A stretch of DNA of 64,000 nt from Plesiocystis pacifica SIR-1 (GTDB taxonomy: Bacteria > Myxococcota_A > Polyangia > Nannocystales > Nannocystaceae), in NCBI RefSeq assembly GCF_000170895.1, contig NZ_ABCS01000008.1, positions 101,626 through 165,625 of the forward strand, given 5' to 3'. Below are positions 45,816 through 54,827 of this stretch, in pieces; positions within the stretch are counted from its first letter, which is position 1; each line of letters opens with the position of its first letter. The notes below the pieces were generated by a model. It saw only the letters and a list, made by a program, of their open reading frames with translations, made no database searches and was not told the DNA's origin. Position numbers and translations under genes: made by a program.

Positions 45816-47066
45816 GTGTCGATCCCCCCGCAGCCGCGCCGCCTCGCCATCGCGGCCGCGCTGAGCCTGCTCGCGGCGCTGACCGTGCTGCTCGTGGCTG
45901 CGCTCGTCGACTCCAACTTCGCCGTCGCAGGAGATGGGCATTACCTCTACGCGACCGCCCGAAGTCTCGCCTACGACGGTGATCTCGATCTGACCAATCA
46001 ATACCGGGTGCTAGGGGACCGCTGGGGCCTGGGCCGCGATCCGGCGGCGGACGGCTGGCGACTGCCGCCCCGCGAGCTCGGCCCGGCCCTGCTCATGGTC
46101 CCCGGCCTGTGGGTCCACCACGGCCTCGGCCTCGCGCCAGCTTGGGCCCCGGCCGCGGCCGCGATCCCCGTGGCGCTGTGCCTCGGCCCGTGCTGGCTCG
46201 CGTGCGCCCGGGTCATCGACGCCGTGAGCGATGCGCCCTCCCCTCACCCGCGCTCGGCCGACGCCCTCGCGCTCGTGGCCGTGCTCGCCTTCGTCGTGCC
46301 CTTTTACGCCGTCGGCCGCTCCGCCTACGCCCACGCCGCGGACGCCCTCGCCTGCGCCTGGCTGCTCGTGGCCCTCGTCGAGGGTCGCCGGCCTACCGTG
46401 CTCGGCCTGCTGCTGGCCGCGGCCGTGCTCGTCCGCCTGCAAAATGTCCTGTGGCTTCCGTGGCTGTTGCTGGCGAGCGATCCAGGTCGCGGCGCGAGCG
46501 AGCGCGCCCGCGCAGCCGCGACCATCCTCGGCCTGGGCAGCCTCGGCCTCGCGCCCGCGCTGTTCCTCGGCCTCGCCCACCCGGGCAGCGAACGCGGCCC
46601 GATCCGCTGGGACCTGTCCTTCTTCGACCTCGACGCCTTCGGCCTCGATCTCCTGCGCGTCCTCGGGGGCGTGCACGGCCTGCTGACCTGGACCCCCGTC
46701 GCCGCCCTCGCGCTCCTCGGCCTGCTCGTCGCCGCGAGCTCGAACGCGGCAACGCCCGAGCGCCGCCGCCTCGCCCTCGGAGCCCTCGCCATGCTCGCGG
46801 CGTGGACCCTCCTGTTCGCCTGCGTGCGCGACGTCGACGGGGGCGCGGCCTTTGGCGCCCGGCGCTTCGCAGGCGCCACGGGCTTGCTCGCCCTGGGCCT
46901 CGGCCTGGGCTGGGCAAAGCTCGAGCGCTCGCCGAGCGTTGCGTGGGCCCGTCCCCTGGCCGCGCTCGTCCTCGCCGGGCTGACCCTGGCGAACCTCGCC
47001 TGGACCCAGCGCGCCCTCGTCGGCGCCCTGCCCCTCGAGCGACACCCAGATACAAACGCGCCTTAG
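45816..47066 (+). CDS. Polytopic membrane protein, GT-C glycosyltransferase-like
   Basis: A 416-residue protein with about ten membrane segments, starting at GTG 45816 just before the first hydrophobic helix; an upstream start at 45663 cannot be ruled out but adds a poorly folded segment. The first extracytoplasmic loop carries GDGHYLYATARSLAYDGDLDLTNQY, similar in placement to the acidic loop of dolichol-phosphate-mannose-type GT-C enzymes, and the C-terminal region shows AAFGARRFAGATG. It may transfer sugars from a polyprenyl carrier. The family assignment is tentative, and no linked glycan genes are seen. Confidence 0.65.
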   Translation: MSIPPQPRRLAIAAALSLLAALTVLLVAALVDSNFAVAGDGHYLYATARSLAYDGDLDLTNQYRVLGDRWGLGRDPAADGWRLPPRELGPALLMVPGLWVHHGLGLAPAWAPAAAAIPVALCLGPCWLACARVIDAVSDAPSPHPRSADALALVAVLAFVVPFYAVGRSAYAHAADALACAWLLVALVEGRRPTVLGLLLAAAVLVRLQNVLWLPWLLLASDPGRGASERARAAATILGLGSLGLAPALFLGLAHPGSERGPIRWDLSFFDLDAFGLDLLRVLGGVHGLLTWTPVAALALLGLLVAASSNAATPERRRLALGALAMLAAWTLLFACVRDVDGGAAFGARRFAGATGLLALGLGLGWAKLERSPSVAWARPLAALVLAGLTLANLAWTQRALVGALPLERHPDTNAP

Positions 47067-47070
47067 CGGC

Positions 47071-49044
47071 TCACTCCGGCGGCGGCGCGACGCTCCCGGC
47101 CCACAGCGGGTGCGTCCCCCGGTACTCGCGCTCGACGGCGATCACCCGCCCGTCGGCGTCGAGCTCGTAGTCCGTGGGGTGGTGCGCGGCGCCGGGGAGC
47201 TCGTGAATGCCGAAGCCGTCCTCGTAGAGATCGGACCAGGGGTTGGCCATGCCGAGCTCGGGCGGGAGCTCGGTGCCAAAGAAGCCCCAGGGCAGGCCGA
47301 CCAGGCGCCAGCGGGTCTCCTTGCCGCGCACCGTGAGGTCGTCGAAGATCGCCAGGAAGCCCCGGGCCTGGGCGTCGTCGCCGTCGGGCGAGCGCAGGTC
47401 TCCCTCGCGCATGCGCCACGCCATGTCGTCGAGCTCGGGCCACATCGCCGCGCAGTCGCTGCCCAGGAACACCACGCGCTCGGGCCGGGCGTTGGGCAGG
47501 GTCACCGTCTCGACGGGCGAGCCGGGGACGGCCTCGAGGCTGCGGGCCAAGGTCACCGGGGGCACGGCCTCGCCTGGGGCCGGCGCGCCGTGGACCTCCA
47601 CGGGCCAGCCCTGCGCCGCCGGGCGCCGCAGCACCATCGAGCCGTACTCGCGAACCGGGAGGCCGCGCTCGCGAACCACGGCGATGACCAGCTCGGGGTT
47701 CGCCAGCTCGAAGCGCTCGGCCGGGAAGTAGAGCGCGGCGGTCTCGAAGGGGCCCAGCTCGGCGGTGTTCAACACCACCCCGCCGACGCCGAGCAGCTCG
47801 ACCCGTTGAACCACGGCGCCCGGGTTGCGCACGCCGACCCCGATCCACGCGTCGCCCTCGGCGTGGTAGGCCGCGCGCTGAATGTCGATGCCGACGGGGT
47901 AGCCATCGAGGTCGACGCCGACGCGCTCGATGTAGTTCCAGTCGGTCATGAACAGCTCGCCCTCGAACATGCGGGCGTGGAGCAACGAGCCCTCGCGCTC
48001 GACCGAGGTCCAGCGGCCGTCGTCGAGGTAGCCAGCGACCGGCGGCTCGTCCGGCGCCCAGCCGCCGCCAGGGCGATCGGCCACCCGCTCGTGGGCGTCG
48101 GCGCGCAGGTCGTAGAGGTACGCCCCGGTCAAGGTCACGGCCGCGAGGGCGTCCCCGTCGAGATCCGCGGCGCTGACGACCCCCGGCGGATGCACCGAGG
48201 TCCCGGCGCGGAGGCTCTGGCCGTCCCACTCGACGATCTGCGCGCCCATGGAGCCCAGGGCCACCGCCGCCCGCTCGAGCCCGCCCTCGCCCGCGTGATC
48301 CTGATCGAAGCCCAGATCCATCGCCGGGCCGTCGATGGGCAGCTGCGCGAGCTCCGTGAAGGCCCCCGCGCCCGCGTGCTCGAGCATGAGCACGCCGCGG
48401 TCGGCCGTCAGCGCCCACACCCGGCCCTCGCCCGCGCTCGTCAGCCTACGGAAGTTGCCCTCGATGCCCGCCTCGACCAGCTCGCCGTCGAGCTGGCCGT
48501 CGGGGCCGATCCCCATGGACACCAGGCCCAGGTCCCACGAGCCGATCAGCAGGCGATCGCCGTGCACCTCGAGGTCTGCCGCCAGCCCGCGGAAGTCGTC
48601 GTACAAGGGCCACTGACCGTCGCGCACGGGCCTGGTCGGATCGGCCAGGGAGTAGCGGTCGAGGGCCGAGACGTCGTCGTTGCCGCAGTAGAGCGAGGCG
48701 CTCGGCTCGTGGATGGCGAGGGTCGTGCAGCGGACCTCGTCGACCCCCGGCGCGCGCTCGTCGGTCAGCACGAGGGTCCCGGCCGGGGTCACCTCGTAGG
48801 TTGCGACGGTGTCGTTGGAGTTGGCGACGTAGAGGAACACCTGCTCGCCGAAGCGGTGGAGGACCGGCTCGGCGAGGTGCGGGCCTTCGGTCGGCTGGAT
48901 GGCCTGATCCATGGGCACGAGGCCGCGCGGGAGCGGATCGCGGCTGGGCCCTCCGGCGTCCGAATCCGGCGCCGAGCAGGTCACCGCGCCCAGGCCCAAG
49001 ACCGCAACCCAGGCCAAGCGCAGGCGCCCTGGGGTCTGGCTCAC
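47071..49044 (-). CDS. Lipoprotein with beta-propeller-like domain
   Basis: The GTG at 49044 is chosen because it is preceded by GGAGAGG and overlaps the upstream stop by GTGA. The 657-residue product has a lipobox ending AVTC (Cys23). Residues about 45-400 contain repeated strands with VFLYVANSNDTVATY, YCGNDDVSALDRYS and GDRLLIGSWDLGLVS, a pattern of six- or seven-bladed propellers built from LVIVD/YVTN-type repeats. The C-terminal ~200 residues form a separate beta-rich domain. It is coupled to the cytosolic metallophosphoesterase gene. Function is unknown; a sensing or surface role is likely. Confidence 0.7.
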   Translation of the reverse strand: MSQTPGRLRLAWVAVLGLGAVTCSAPDSDAGGPSRDPLPRGLVPMDQAIQPTEGPHLAEPVLHRFGEQVFLYVANSNDTVATYEVTPAGTLVLTDERAPGVDEVRCTTLAIHEPSASLYCGNDDVSALDRYSLADPTRPVRDGQWPLYDDFRGLAADLEVHGDRLLIGSWDLGLVSMGIGPDGQLDGELVEAGIEGNFRRLTSAGEGRVWALTADRGVLMLEHAGAGAFTELAQLPIDGPAMDLGFDQDHAGEGGLERAAVALGSMGAQIVEWDGQSLRAGTSVHPPGVVSAADLDGDALAAVTLTGAYLYDLRADAHERVADRPGGGWAPDEPPVAGYLDDGRWTSVEREGSLLHARMFEGELFMTDWNYIERVGVDLDGYPVGIDIQRAAYHAEGDAWIGVGVRNPGAVVQRVELLGVGGVVLNTAELGPFETAALYFPAERFELANPELVIAVVRERGLPVREYGSMVLRRPAAQGWPVEVHGAPAPGEAVPPVTLARSLEAVPGSPVETVTLPNARPERVVFLGSDCAAMWPELDDMAWRMREGDLRSPDGDDAQARGFLAIFDDLTVRGKETRWRLVGLPWGFFGTELPPELGMANPWSDLYEDGFGIHELPGAAHHPTDYELDADGRVIAVEREYRGTHPLWAGSVAPPPE

Positions 49045-49919
49045 GCGGCCGCCTCTCCAGGCTGTGGTCGAAAGTCCTCGCCATCCCACACATGGAGCTC
49101 GCGCTCGATCGACGCGGCGCTCACCTGGTAGATGGCGAAGGCCGCCCGCCGGCCCTCGTGCTGGGAGATGTTGGTCCCCGAGCTGATGCCGTGGACGGGC
49201 ACGGGCCGCTCAGAGTCGGGCCCCGCGAGGGTCCCCTCGAGCAGGGTGTGCTCGTGACCGTGGAGGATCAGCTCGGCCCCGCGGCGCGCGATGACCTCCC
49301 CAAAGGCGTCGATGTCGAGGAGGTCGTGGCGCTTCTTGGACACTCCGGGCACCACCGGGTGATGAATCAGCACGATCCGCCCGAGGCCCTCGGCGCCGAG
49401 CCGCTCCAGGACCCCGTCGAGGCGCTCGAGCTGCTCGGGCCCCACGGTGCCCACAGCGTACATCGGCAAGCTCGCCTGGGCCGTGGACACGCCGACGAGC
49501 GCGACGTCCCCGTAACGCTGTACGAAGGGGTAGTCCCCGCCCTCGCTCCGCTCCCCGGCCATGAACTCGTCGAGCATCTGCTCAAAGCGACGGTTGCGGA
49601 CCGAGCCGCGGGTATAGGCGTCGTGGTTGCCGGGGATCACGGTGACCGGCACCCCGATGGCCCGGAGCTTGGTCCGGATGTGCTCGAACTCCTGCTCCAG
49701 CGCGAGGTTGCTGAGATCTCCGGTAATCACCACGCGATCCACCGCCCGATCTCGGGCGTGCTCGCACATCCGGTCGAACAGGGCCTCGTCGTGGTGCTTG
49801 CCACGCTTGAGCATGAGGTTGACCCCGCCGGTGAGCCGCTTGTTGAGGAAGCGGTGAGGGCCCACCCCGCGCAGGCTCAGCAAGTGAATGTCGGAGCAGT
49901 GGAGAAAGCGCAGGCCCAT
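49041..49919 (-). CDS. Calcineurin-like metallophosphoesterase
   Basis: A 292-residue phosphoesterase from ATG 49919. All five metal motifs are present in order: Asp10-x-His12 (HCSDIHLL), GDLSN, GNHDAY, IHHP, and GHEHTLLEG. The architecture is closest to the CpdA/3',5'-cyclic nucleotide phosphodiesterase-like group, but the substrate is not determined by these motifs. There is no signal peptide, so it is cytosolic. A GTGA overlap couples it to the propeller lipoprotein. It is divergent from aspS, with 133 bp between them. Confidence 0.9.
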   Translation of the reverse strand: MGLRFLHCSDIHLLSLRGVGPHRFLNKRLTGGVNLMLKRGKHHDEALFDRMCEHARDRAVDRVVITGDLSNLALEQEFEHIRTKLRAIGVPVTVIPGNHDAYTRGSVRNRRFEQMLDEFMAGERSEGGDYPFVQRYGDVALVGVSTAQASLPMYAVGTVGPEQLERLDGVLERLGAEGLGRIVLIHHPVVPGVSKKRHDLLDIDAFGEVIARRGAELILHGHEHTLLEGTLAGPDSERPVPVHGISSGTNISQHEGRRAAFAIYQVSAASIERELHVWDGEDFRPQPGEAAA

Positions 49920-50052
49920 GATGCCGCTGCGTTTTAGCACGTGGTGAGCGGAGTTCAGCCCCTCCCCTCCCTGCTGTGCCCAGTTTGTCCCCATTCGCGG
50001 GGCTTGGGCCGGCGCGTGCCTCGGCCGCCACTTTCCTCTACATTTCGGCGAC

Positions 50053-51891
50053 ATGTCGACTCTGCTCGAGACCGGTCGAACCCACACCTGCGGCGACTTG
50101 CGCCTGTCCGACGAAGGTCGGGAGGTCATCCTCTTTGGCTGGGTGAATTTCCGCCGGGACCACGGCGGTCGGATCTTCATCGATCTGCGCGACCGCGAGG
50201 GCCTGACCCAGGTCGTGTTCGGCCCCGACGTGGACGCGGCCGCCCACGAGGCCGGCGGCGCCCTGCGCAGCGAGGACTGCATCGGCGTGGCCGGCAAGGT
50301 CGTCAGCCGCGTGAAGAACCAGGGCCAGGCCAACCCCAACCTCGCCACCGGCGAGATCGAGGTCGAGGTCACCCGCCTCGAGGTCTTCTCCAAGGCCCAG
50401 ACCCCCCCCTTCGACGTGTCGAAGGACGACCGCCTCGACACCAACGAGAACCTGCGCCTGCAGTACCGCTACCTGGACCTGCGCCGGCCCTCGCTCCAGC
50501 GAAACTTCATCCTGCGCTCCAAGGTCGGCACCCTGACGCGCACACACATGGCCGGCCAGGGCTTCCTCGAGCTCGAGACGCCCTACATGGTCAAGTACAC
50601 CCCCGGCGGCGCGCGCAACTTCCTGGTCCCCAGCCGCCTCAACCCGGGCACCTTCTACGCCCTGGCCGAGAGCCCGCAGATCTTCAAGCAGCTGTTCATG
50701 GTCTCGGGCTTCGACAAGTACTTCCAGATCACCCGCTGCTTCCGCGACGAGGACCTGCGCAACGATCGCCAGCCGGAGTTCACCCAGATCGACGTCGAGT
50801 TGAGCTTCGCCACCCCCGAGCGGGTGTTCGAGCCCATCGAGGCGCTGATGCGCAAGCTGTGGGGCGAGCTGCTCGACACCCAGCTCGCCGAGAGCTTCCC
50901 GCGCATGACCTGGGCCGAGGCCATGGACCGCTACGGCTCGGACAAGCCCGACACCCGCTTCGGGCTCGAGTTCACCGACCTCACCGAGAAGACCCGGGGC
51001 TGCGGCTTCGCCGTGTTCGAGAAGGCCGAGTACGTCAAGGGCATCTGCCTGCCCGGCGAGCACGGCAAGGGCTACGGCCGCGGCAAGATCGACAAGCTCA
51101 CCGCCTTCGCCAAGAAGCGCGAGAGCGGCGGGGCCAAGGGCCTGGCGTGGTCGCGGGTCGAGGCCGACGGGACCTGGAAGGGCGGCAGCGCCAAGTTCAT
51201 CGCGCCCGAGCTGCAAAAGCAGATCAGCGCGGACATGGGCGCCGACGAGGGCTCGCTGCTGCTGTTCATCGCCGACGACTTCCACACCACCCACGCGGTG
51301 CTCAACTCGATCCGCCTGCACCTGCGCGACGCCCTGGGCCTGGTCGATCCCAAGGCCAAGCAGTGGAACTTCCTGTGGGTCACCGACTTCCCGCTGTTCG
51401 AGAAGAACGGCGAGGGCAACTGGACCTCCTCGCACCACCCCTTCACCTGCCCCAAGGACGAGCACGTCGAGCTCCTGCTCAGCGACCCGGGCAAGGTCCT
51501 GGCCAAGGCCTACGACCTGGTCCTCAACGGCAACGAGGTCGGCGGCGGGTCCATCCGTATCCACCGCAGCGACGTCCAGGCCAAGGTCTTCGAGGCCCTG
51601 GGCCTCGGCGAGGAGGAGCGCGAGCAAAAGTTCGGCTTCCTGCTCGACGCCTTCAAGTACGGCCCCCCGCCCCACGGCGGCATCGCCCTGGGCCTCGATC
51701 GCCTGGCCATGCTGATGTCGGGGGCCGAGAGCCTGCGCGACGTCATCGCCTTCCCCAAGACCCAAAAGGGGCAGGACCTCATGACCCACTGCCCGACCCC
51801 CGCGGACGACGCCCAGCTCGCGGAGCTGTTCATCCGCCACCGGCCTCTGCCTGGCTCTGAAGACGGCGCAGAGCCGGGCAACGAGGGCTGA
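50053..51891 (+). CDS. aspS: Aspartyl-tRNA synthetase
   Basis: A 612-residue class IIb synthetase that charges tRNA with Asp. The N-terminal OB anticodon-binding domain (about 1-110) opens with ILFGWVNFRRDHGGRIFIDLRD. The catalytic motif-2 region includes FRDEDLRNDRQPEFTQIDVELSF and motif 3 is GLDRLAMLMSG. A GAD insertion domain lies between motifs 2 and 3 (about 280-430), as in bacterial-type AspRS. Length is normal for this type. A bacterium lacking AsnRS would use a non-discriminating form; this window does not show which. It heads a plus-strand gene series with lnt 30 nt downstream. Confidence 0.97.
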   Translation: MSTLLETGRTHTCGDLRLSDEGREVILFGWVNFRRDHGGRIFIDLRDREGLTQVVFGPDVDAAAHEAGGALRSEDCIGVAGKVVSRVKNQGQANPNLATGEIEVEVTRLEVFSKAQTPPFDVSKDDRLDTNENLRLQYRYLDLRRPSLQRNFILRSKVGTLTRTHMAGQGFLELETPYMVKYTPGGARNFLVPSRLNPGTFYALAESPQIFKQLFMVSGFDKYFQITRCFRDEDLRNDRQPEFTQIDVELSFATPERVFEPIEALMRKLWGELLDTQLAESFPRMTWAEAMDRYGSDKPDTRFGLEFTDLTEKTRGCGFAVFEKAEYVKGICLPGEHGKGYGRGKIDKLTAFAKKRESGGAKGLAWSRVEADGTWKGGSAKFIAPELQKQISADMGADEGSLLLFIADDFHTTHAVLNSIRLHLRDALGLVDPKAKQWNFLWVTDFPLFEKNGEGNWTSSHHPFTCPKDEHVELLLSDPGKVLAKAYDLVLNGNEVGGGSIRIHRSDVQAKVFEALGLGEEEREQKFGFLLDAFKYGPPPHGGIALGLDRLAMLMSGAESLRDVIAFPKTQKGQDLMTHCPTPADDAQLAELFIRHRPLPGSEDGAEPGNEG

Positions 51892-51921
51892 GGTGGTATC
51901 GTCTCGGGCGGGAGCGCGGCC

Positions 51922-53901
51922 GTGAGCGACGAGACCGACAACGAGGCTGAGGACGCGGCCGAGGACGCGGGTCGCCCGCCCAACCTCGAGGTCGTCGAGG
52001 GCGGGGGCGAAGACTCCGGCCCCGCCGCCGCGGCCAGCTCGACCCTCAGCTCGAGCGTCGAGGAGGTCGTCGCCACCATGGACGACGACACCACCGAGGC
52101 CGAGCGCCTCGAGCTCCTCGAGGCCCTCGAGGCCCGGCGCAAGGCCGGCGCGGCGTCGATCAGCGGCGCCCTCGAAGCCCGCCAGGAAGACAGCGCGGCC
52201 GAGGCCGCGCGCGGCCTCGAGCGAAGCAAGCGTCGCCCCGTGACGATCAATACCAAGGTCCCCGACCCCCCGGCCTCCCCAGGCTCGATCCTCCTGCGCG
52301 TGCTCGCCTCGGCGGCCACCGGCTCCGCGATGTGGATCTCGGCCCCGGACATGGACGTGTGGTGGCTGGCCTTCATCGGCTGGGTCCCGCTGCTGTGGGC
52401 CATCCACGGCCAGACCCCCCGGCGCGCCTTCTTCTACGGCTGGATCGCGGGCTTCGTGTCCGTGTTCGTCGGCTTCTTTTGGATGAGCGAGCTGCTCACC
52501 CGCTTCGCCGGCTTCGGCCTGCCCGTGGCCTCGGTGGTCACCGCGCTGTTCGCCCTGTGGCTGGGCCTGCAGTGGGCCATCCCCTCGGCGCTGACCAACT
52601 ACCTGCGCGAGCGCACCGGCTGGTCGACGCTGCTGATCTTCCCCATGGCGTGGGCGGCCATGGAGTTCCTGCTGCCCAGCATCTTCCCGGTCTACATGGC
52701 GCTGAGCTGGGCCTGGCACCCGCTGTGGATCCAGGTCGCCGAGCTCGGCGGGGCCATGGCGGTGAGCTTCGTGATGGTCGCGATCAACGCGGCGCTGTGG
52801 GAGGTGCTGTCGTCCTACATCGAGGACGGGACCCTCGCGCGCAAGCCGGCCATCGCCCTGGCCTGCTGGCTGATCGGCGTGCCGGCCTACGGCGCCCTGC
52901 GCATCCACCAGGTCCAAGAGCAGATGGACGCCGCGCCCAAGCTGAACATGGGCGTGGTCCAGGGCAACTTCGGCATCCTGACCTACTCCACGCCGACGAT
53001 GAAGCCGGTGATCCTGCGCGAGATGCAGCGCGCCACCCGGGTCCTCCAGGACGAGGGCGCCGAGGTCGTGGTCTGGGGCGAGAGCTCCTACCCCTACGGC
53101 CGCTTCGCCCGCCAGGCCACCGGCGACCTGCCCATGAAGGACCGCCGGCGCATCCAGCGGGGCTTCGACGTGCCGCTCATCGTCGGCCTCGTGACCCGCG
53201 ACCGCACCCGCGAGAACCCCTTCCCGTGGAACTCCGCGTGGGTCCTGGACAGCGACGGCAACTGGGGCTCGCGCTACGACAAGAACTACCCGCTGATGTT
53301 CGGCGAGGCGGCCCCGCCCGGCGTCGACCCCAAGTGGTACCTGGAGAAGATCCCCTCGGCCTCGCACATCAACTCCGGCGACGGCCCGGGCGTGCTCGAG
53401 GCCGCCGGCTACCGCTTCGGCGGGCTGATCTGCTACGAGGACATCCTCCCGCGCTTCACCCGGCAGGTCGCCAACCAGCGCGTGCACGCCCTGGTCAACC
53501 TCACCAACGACTCGTGGTTCGGCAAGACCCGCGAGCAGTCCGAGCACCTGGGCCTGGCGGTGTTCCGCGCCGTCGAGAACCGCCGCGGGCTGATCCGCTC
53601 GGTCAACGCGGGCATCTCCGCCTACGTCGACCCGACCGGCAAGGTGGTCGAGAAGACCCGGGTCACCGACTCCGACAACGACGGCTACAAGGGCGCCGAG
53701 GGCTTCGTCGTCGAGGTCCCGATGATGGACCCCGAGCGGCGCACGGTCTGGAACCTGACCGGCGACCTGTTCGCCTACCTGTGCATCGGGGGTCTGCTCG
53801 GCGCGTGGCTGTGGAGCCGACGGCGAGAGGACGAAGGGGGCGACGAGGCCCCGCGCGAGCCCGAGACCAAGGCCGCCGAGGCCGAGGCCGAGCGGGCCTG
53901 A
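51922..53901 (+). CDS. lnt: Apolipoprotein N-acyltransferase
   Basis: A 659-residue inner-membrane enzyme that adds the third acyl chain to lipoproteins. After a non-standard N-terminal extension of ~105 acidic residues there are about six membrane helices and a CN-hydrolase domain with the catalytic triad Glu387 (VVWGES), Lys454 (YDKNYPLMFGE) and Cys504 (GLICYED). A last membrane helix follows near 620-640. The extension is the only odd feature; E. coli Lnt is 512 residues. The many lipoprotein genes in the window are its natural clients. The start is GTG 51922, 30 nt after aspS. Confidence 0.93.
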   Translation: MSDETDNEAEDAAEDAGRPPNLEVVEGGGEDSGPAAAASSTLSSSVEEVVATMDDDTTEAERLELLEALEARRKAGAASISGALEARQEDSAAEAARGLERSKRRPVTINTKVPDPPASPGSILLRVLASAATGSAMWISAPDMDVWWLAFIGWVPLLWAIHGQTPRRAFFYGWIAGFVSVFVGFFWMSELLTRFAGFGLPVASVVTALFALWLGLQWAIPSALTNYLRERTGWSTLLIFPMAWAAMEFLLPSIFPVYMALSWAWHPLWIQVAELGGAMAVSFVMVAINAALWEVLSSYIEDGTLARKPAIALACWLIGVPAYGALRIHQVQEQMDAAPKLNMGVVQGNFGILTYSTPTMKPVILREMQRATRVLQDEGAEVVVWGESSYPYGRFARQATGDLPMKDRRRIQRGFDVPLIVGLVTRDRTRENPFPWNSAWVLDSDGNWGSRYDKNYPLMFGEAAPPGVDPKWYLEKIPSASHINSGDGPGVLEAAGYRFGGLICYEDILPRFTRQVANQRVHALVNLTNDSWFGKTREQSEHLGLAVFRAVENRRGLIRSVNAGISAYVDPTGKVVEKTRVTDSDNDGYKGAEGFVVEVPMMDPERRTVWNLTGDLFAYLCIGGLLGAWLWSRRREDEGGDEAPREPETKAAEAEAERA

Positions 53902-53970
53902 CAGCGCCGAATGCGCCAGGTGCGCCACCTCGGCGCGAATCGATCACCCCAGTGCTAAGTTAGAGCTCGC

Positions 53971-54795
53971 GTGATCAGCTACGACGAGATCAAGCGGCGC
54001 TCCGCCGGCGTGGACCCCGAGCGCGCGGCCCGGCGCGCCCGCTGGTTCCTGCTGGGCAGCACGGCCCTGACCCTCTTGCTCTACGTCGCGCCCTACTACG
54101 TCGCCGAGGCCTGGTACGTGAGCCTGCCGCTGGTGTGGATCTCGACCCTCGTCCACGAGCTGGCCCACGGCTTCACCGCGGCGCTCCTCGGCGGCCGCTT
54201 CCACAAGTTCGTGATGCACCCCGACGCGTCCGGGGCCGCGACCTGGTCCGGCAACTTCGGCCCGCTGCGCACGGCGATGGTCGCCGCGGGCGGGCTCGTC
54301 GGACCCCCGGTGTTCGCCGCCGCCGCCTTCTTCATCGCGCGCAAGGCCAACTGGGCCAAGTGGGCGCTCTACGTCGGCACCATCGGCCTCGTGTTGATCG
54401 CGGCGCTGATCGTCCGCAACCCCTTCGGCCTCGGCTTCGTCGCCGTGTTCACCCTGATCATCGGCCTCCTGGCCAGCCGGCCCAACCCCGAGGTCTCGCA
54501 GATCACCCTGGTGTTCCTGGCGACCCAGATGACCCTGGCCGTGTTCAGCCGCGGGGACTACCTGTTCACCGAGTACGCCGAGACGGCCAACGGCCGCATG
54601 CCCTCGGACGTCGCCCAGGTCGCCAACGCGCTGGGCGGCCCCTACTGGCTGTGGGGCGGCATCATCGGCGTCACCTCGGTGTTGTTGCTGGGCCTGGGAC
54701 TGTGGCTATTCTTCCGCGACTTTGATGACTTCAGCGTCCGGGGCCTGTTCGCCGCGCGCAAGGCTCGGAAGGCCGCCAAGGCCAAAGCCAAGTAG
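53971..54795 (+). CDS. M50-family membrane metalloprotease-like protein
   Basis: A 274-residue polytopic protein starting at GTG 53971. The first helices carry the zinc motif His62-Glu63-x-x-His66 in VHELAHGFTAALLGGRF, the site of site-2 proteases (M50B-like). Five to six further membrane helices follow. A typical NPDG third ligand is not obvious; NPFGLGF lies nearby, so the third ligand is unconfirmed. It lacks the PDZ domain of RseP. The C-terminus is Ala/Lys-rich. It sits between lnt and a DMT transporter; no sigma partner is adjacent. Confidence 0.82.
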   Translation: MISYDEIKRRSAGVDPERAARRARWFLLGSTALTLLLYVAPYYVAEAWYVSLPLVWISTLVHELAHGFTAALLGGRFHKFVMHPDASGAATWSGNFGPLRTAMVAAGGLVGPPVFAAAAFFIARKANWAKWALYVGTIGLVLIAALIVRNPFGLGFVAVFTLIIGLLASRPNPEVSQITLVFLATQMTLAVFSRGDYLFTEYAETANGRMPSDVAQVANALGGPYWLWGGIIGVTSVLLLGLGLWLFFRDFDDFSVRGLFAARKARKAAKAKAK

Positions 54796-54827
54796 CCAGG
54801 CCCGTCCCCGCGTTCGGGTGCGCCTGC

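Noticed and set aside
50038..53928. 1296-residue minus-strand open frame
   Set aside because: It is antisense to aspS and lnt, both of which have all catalytic motifs.
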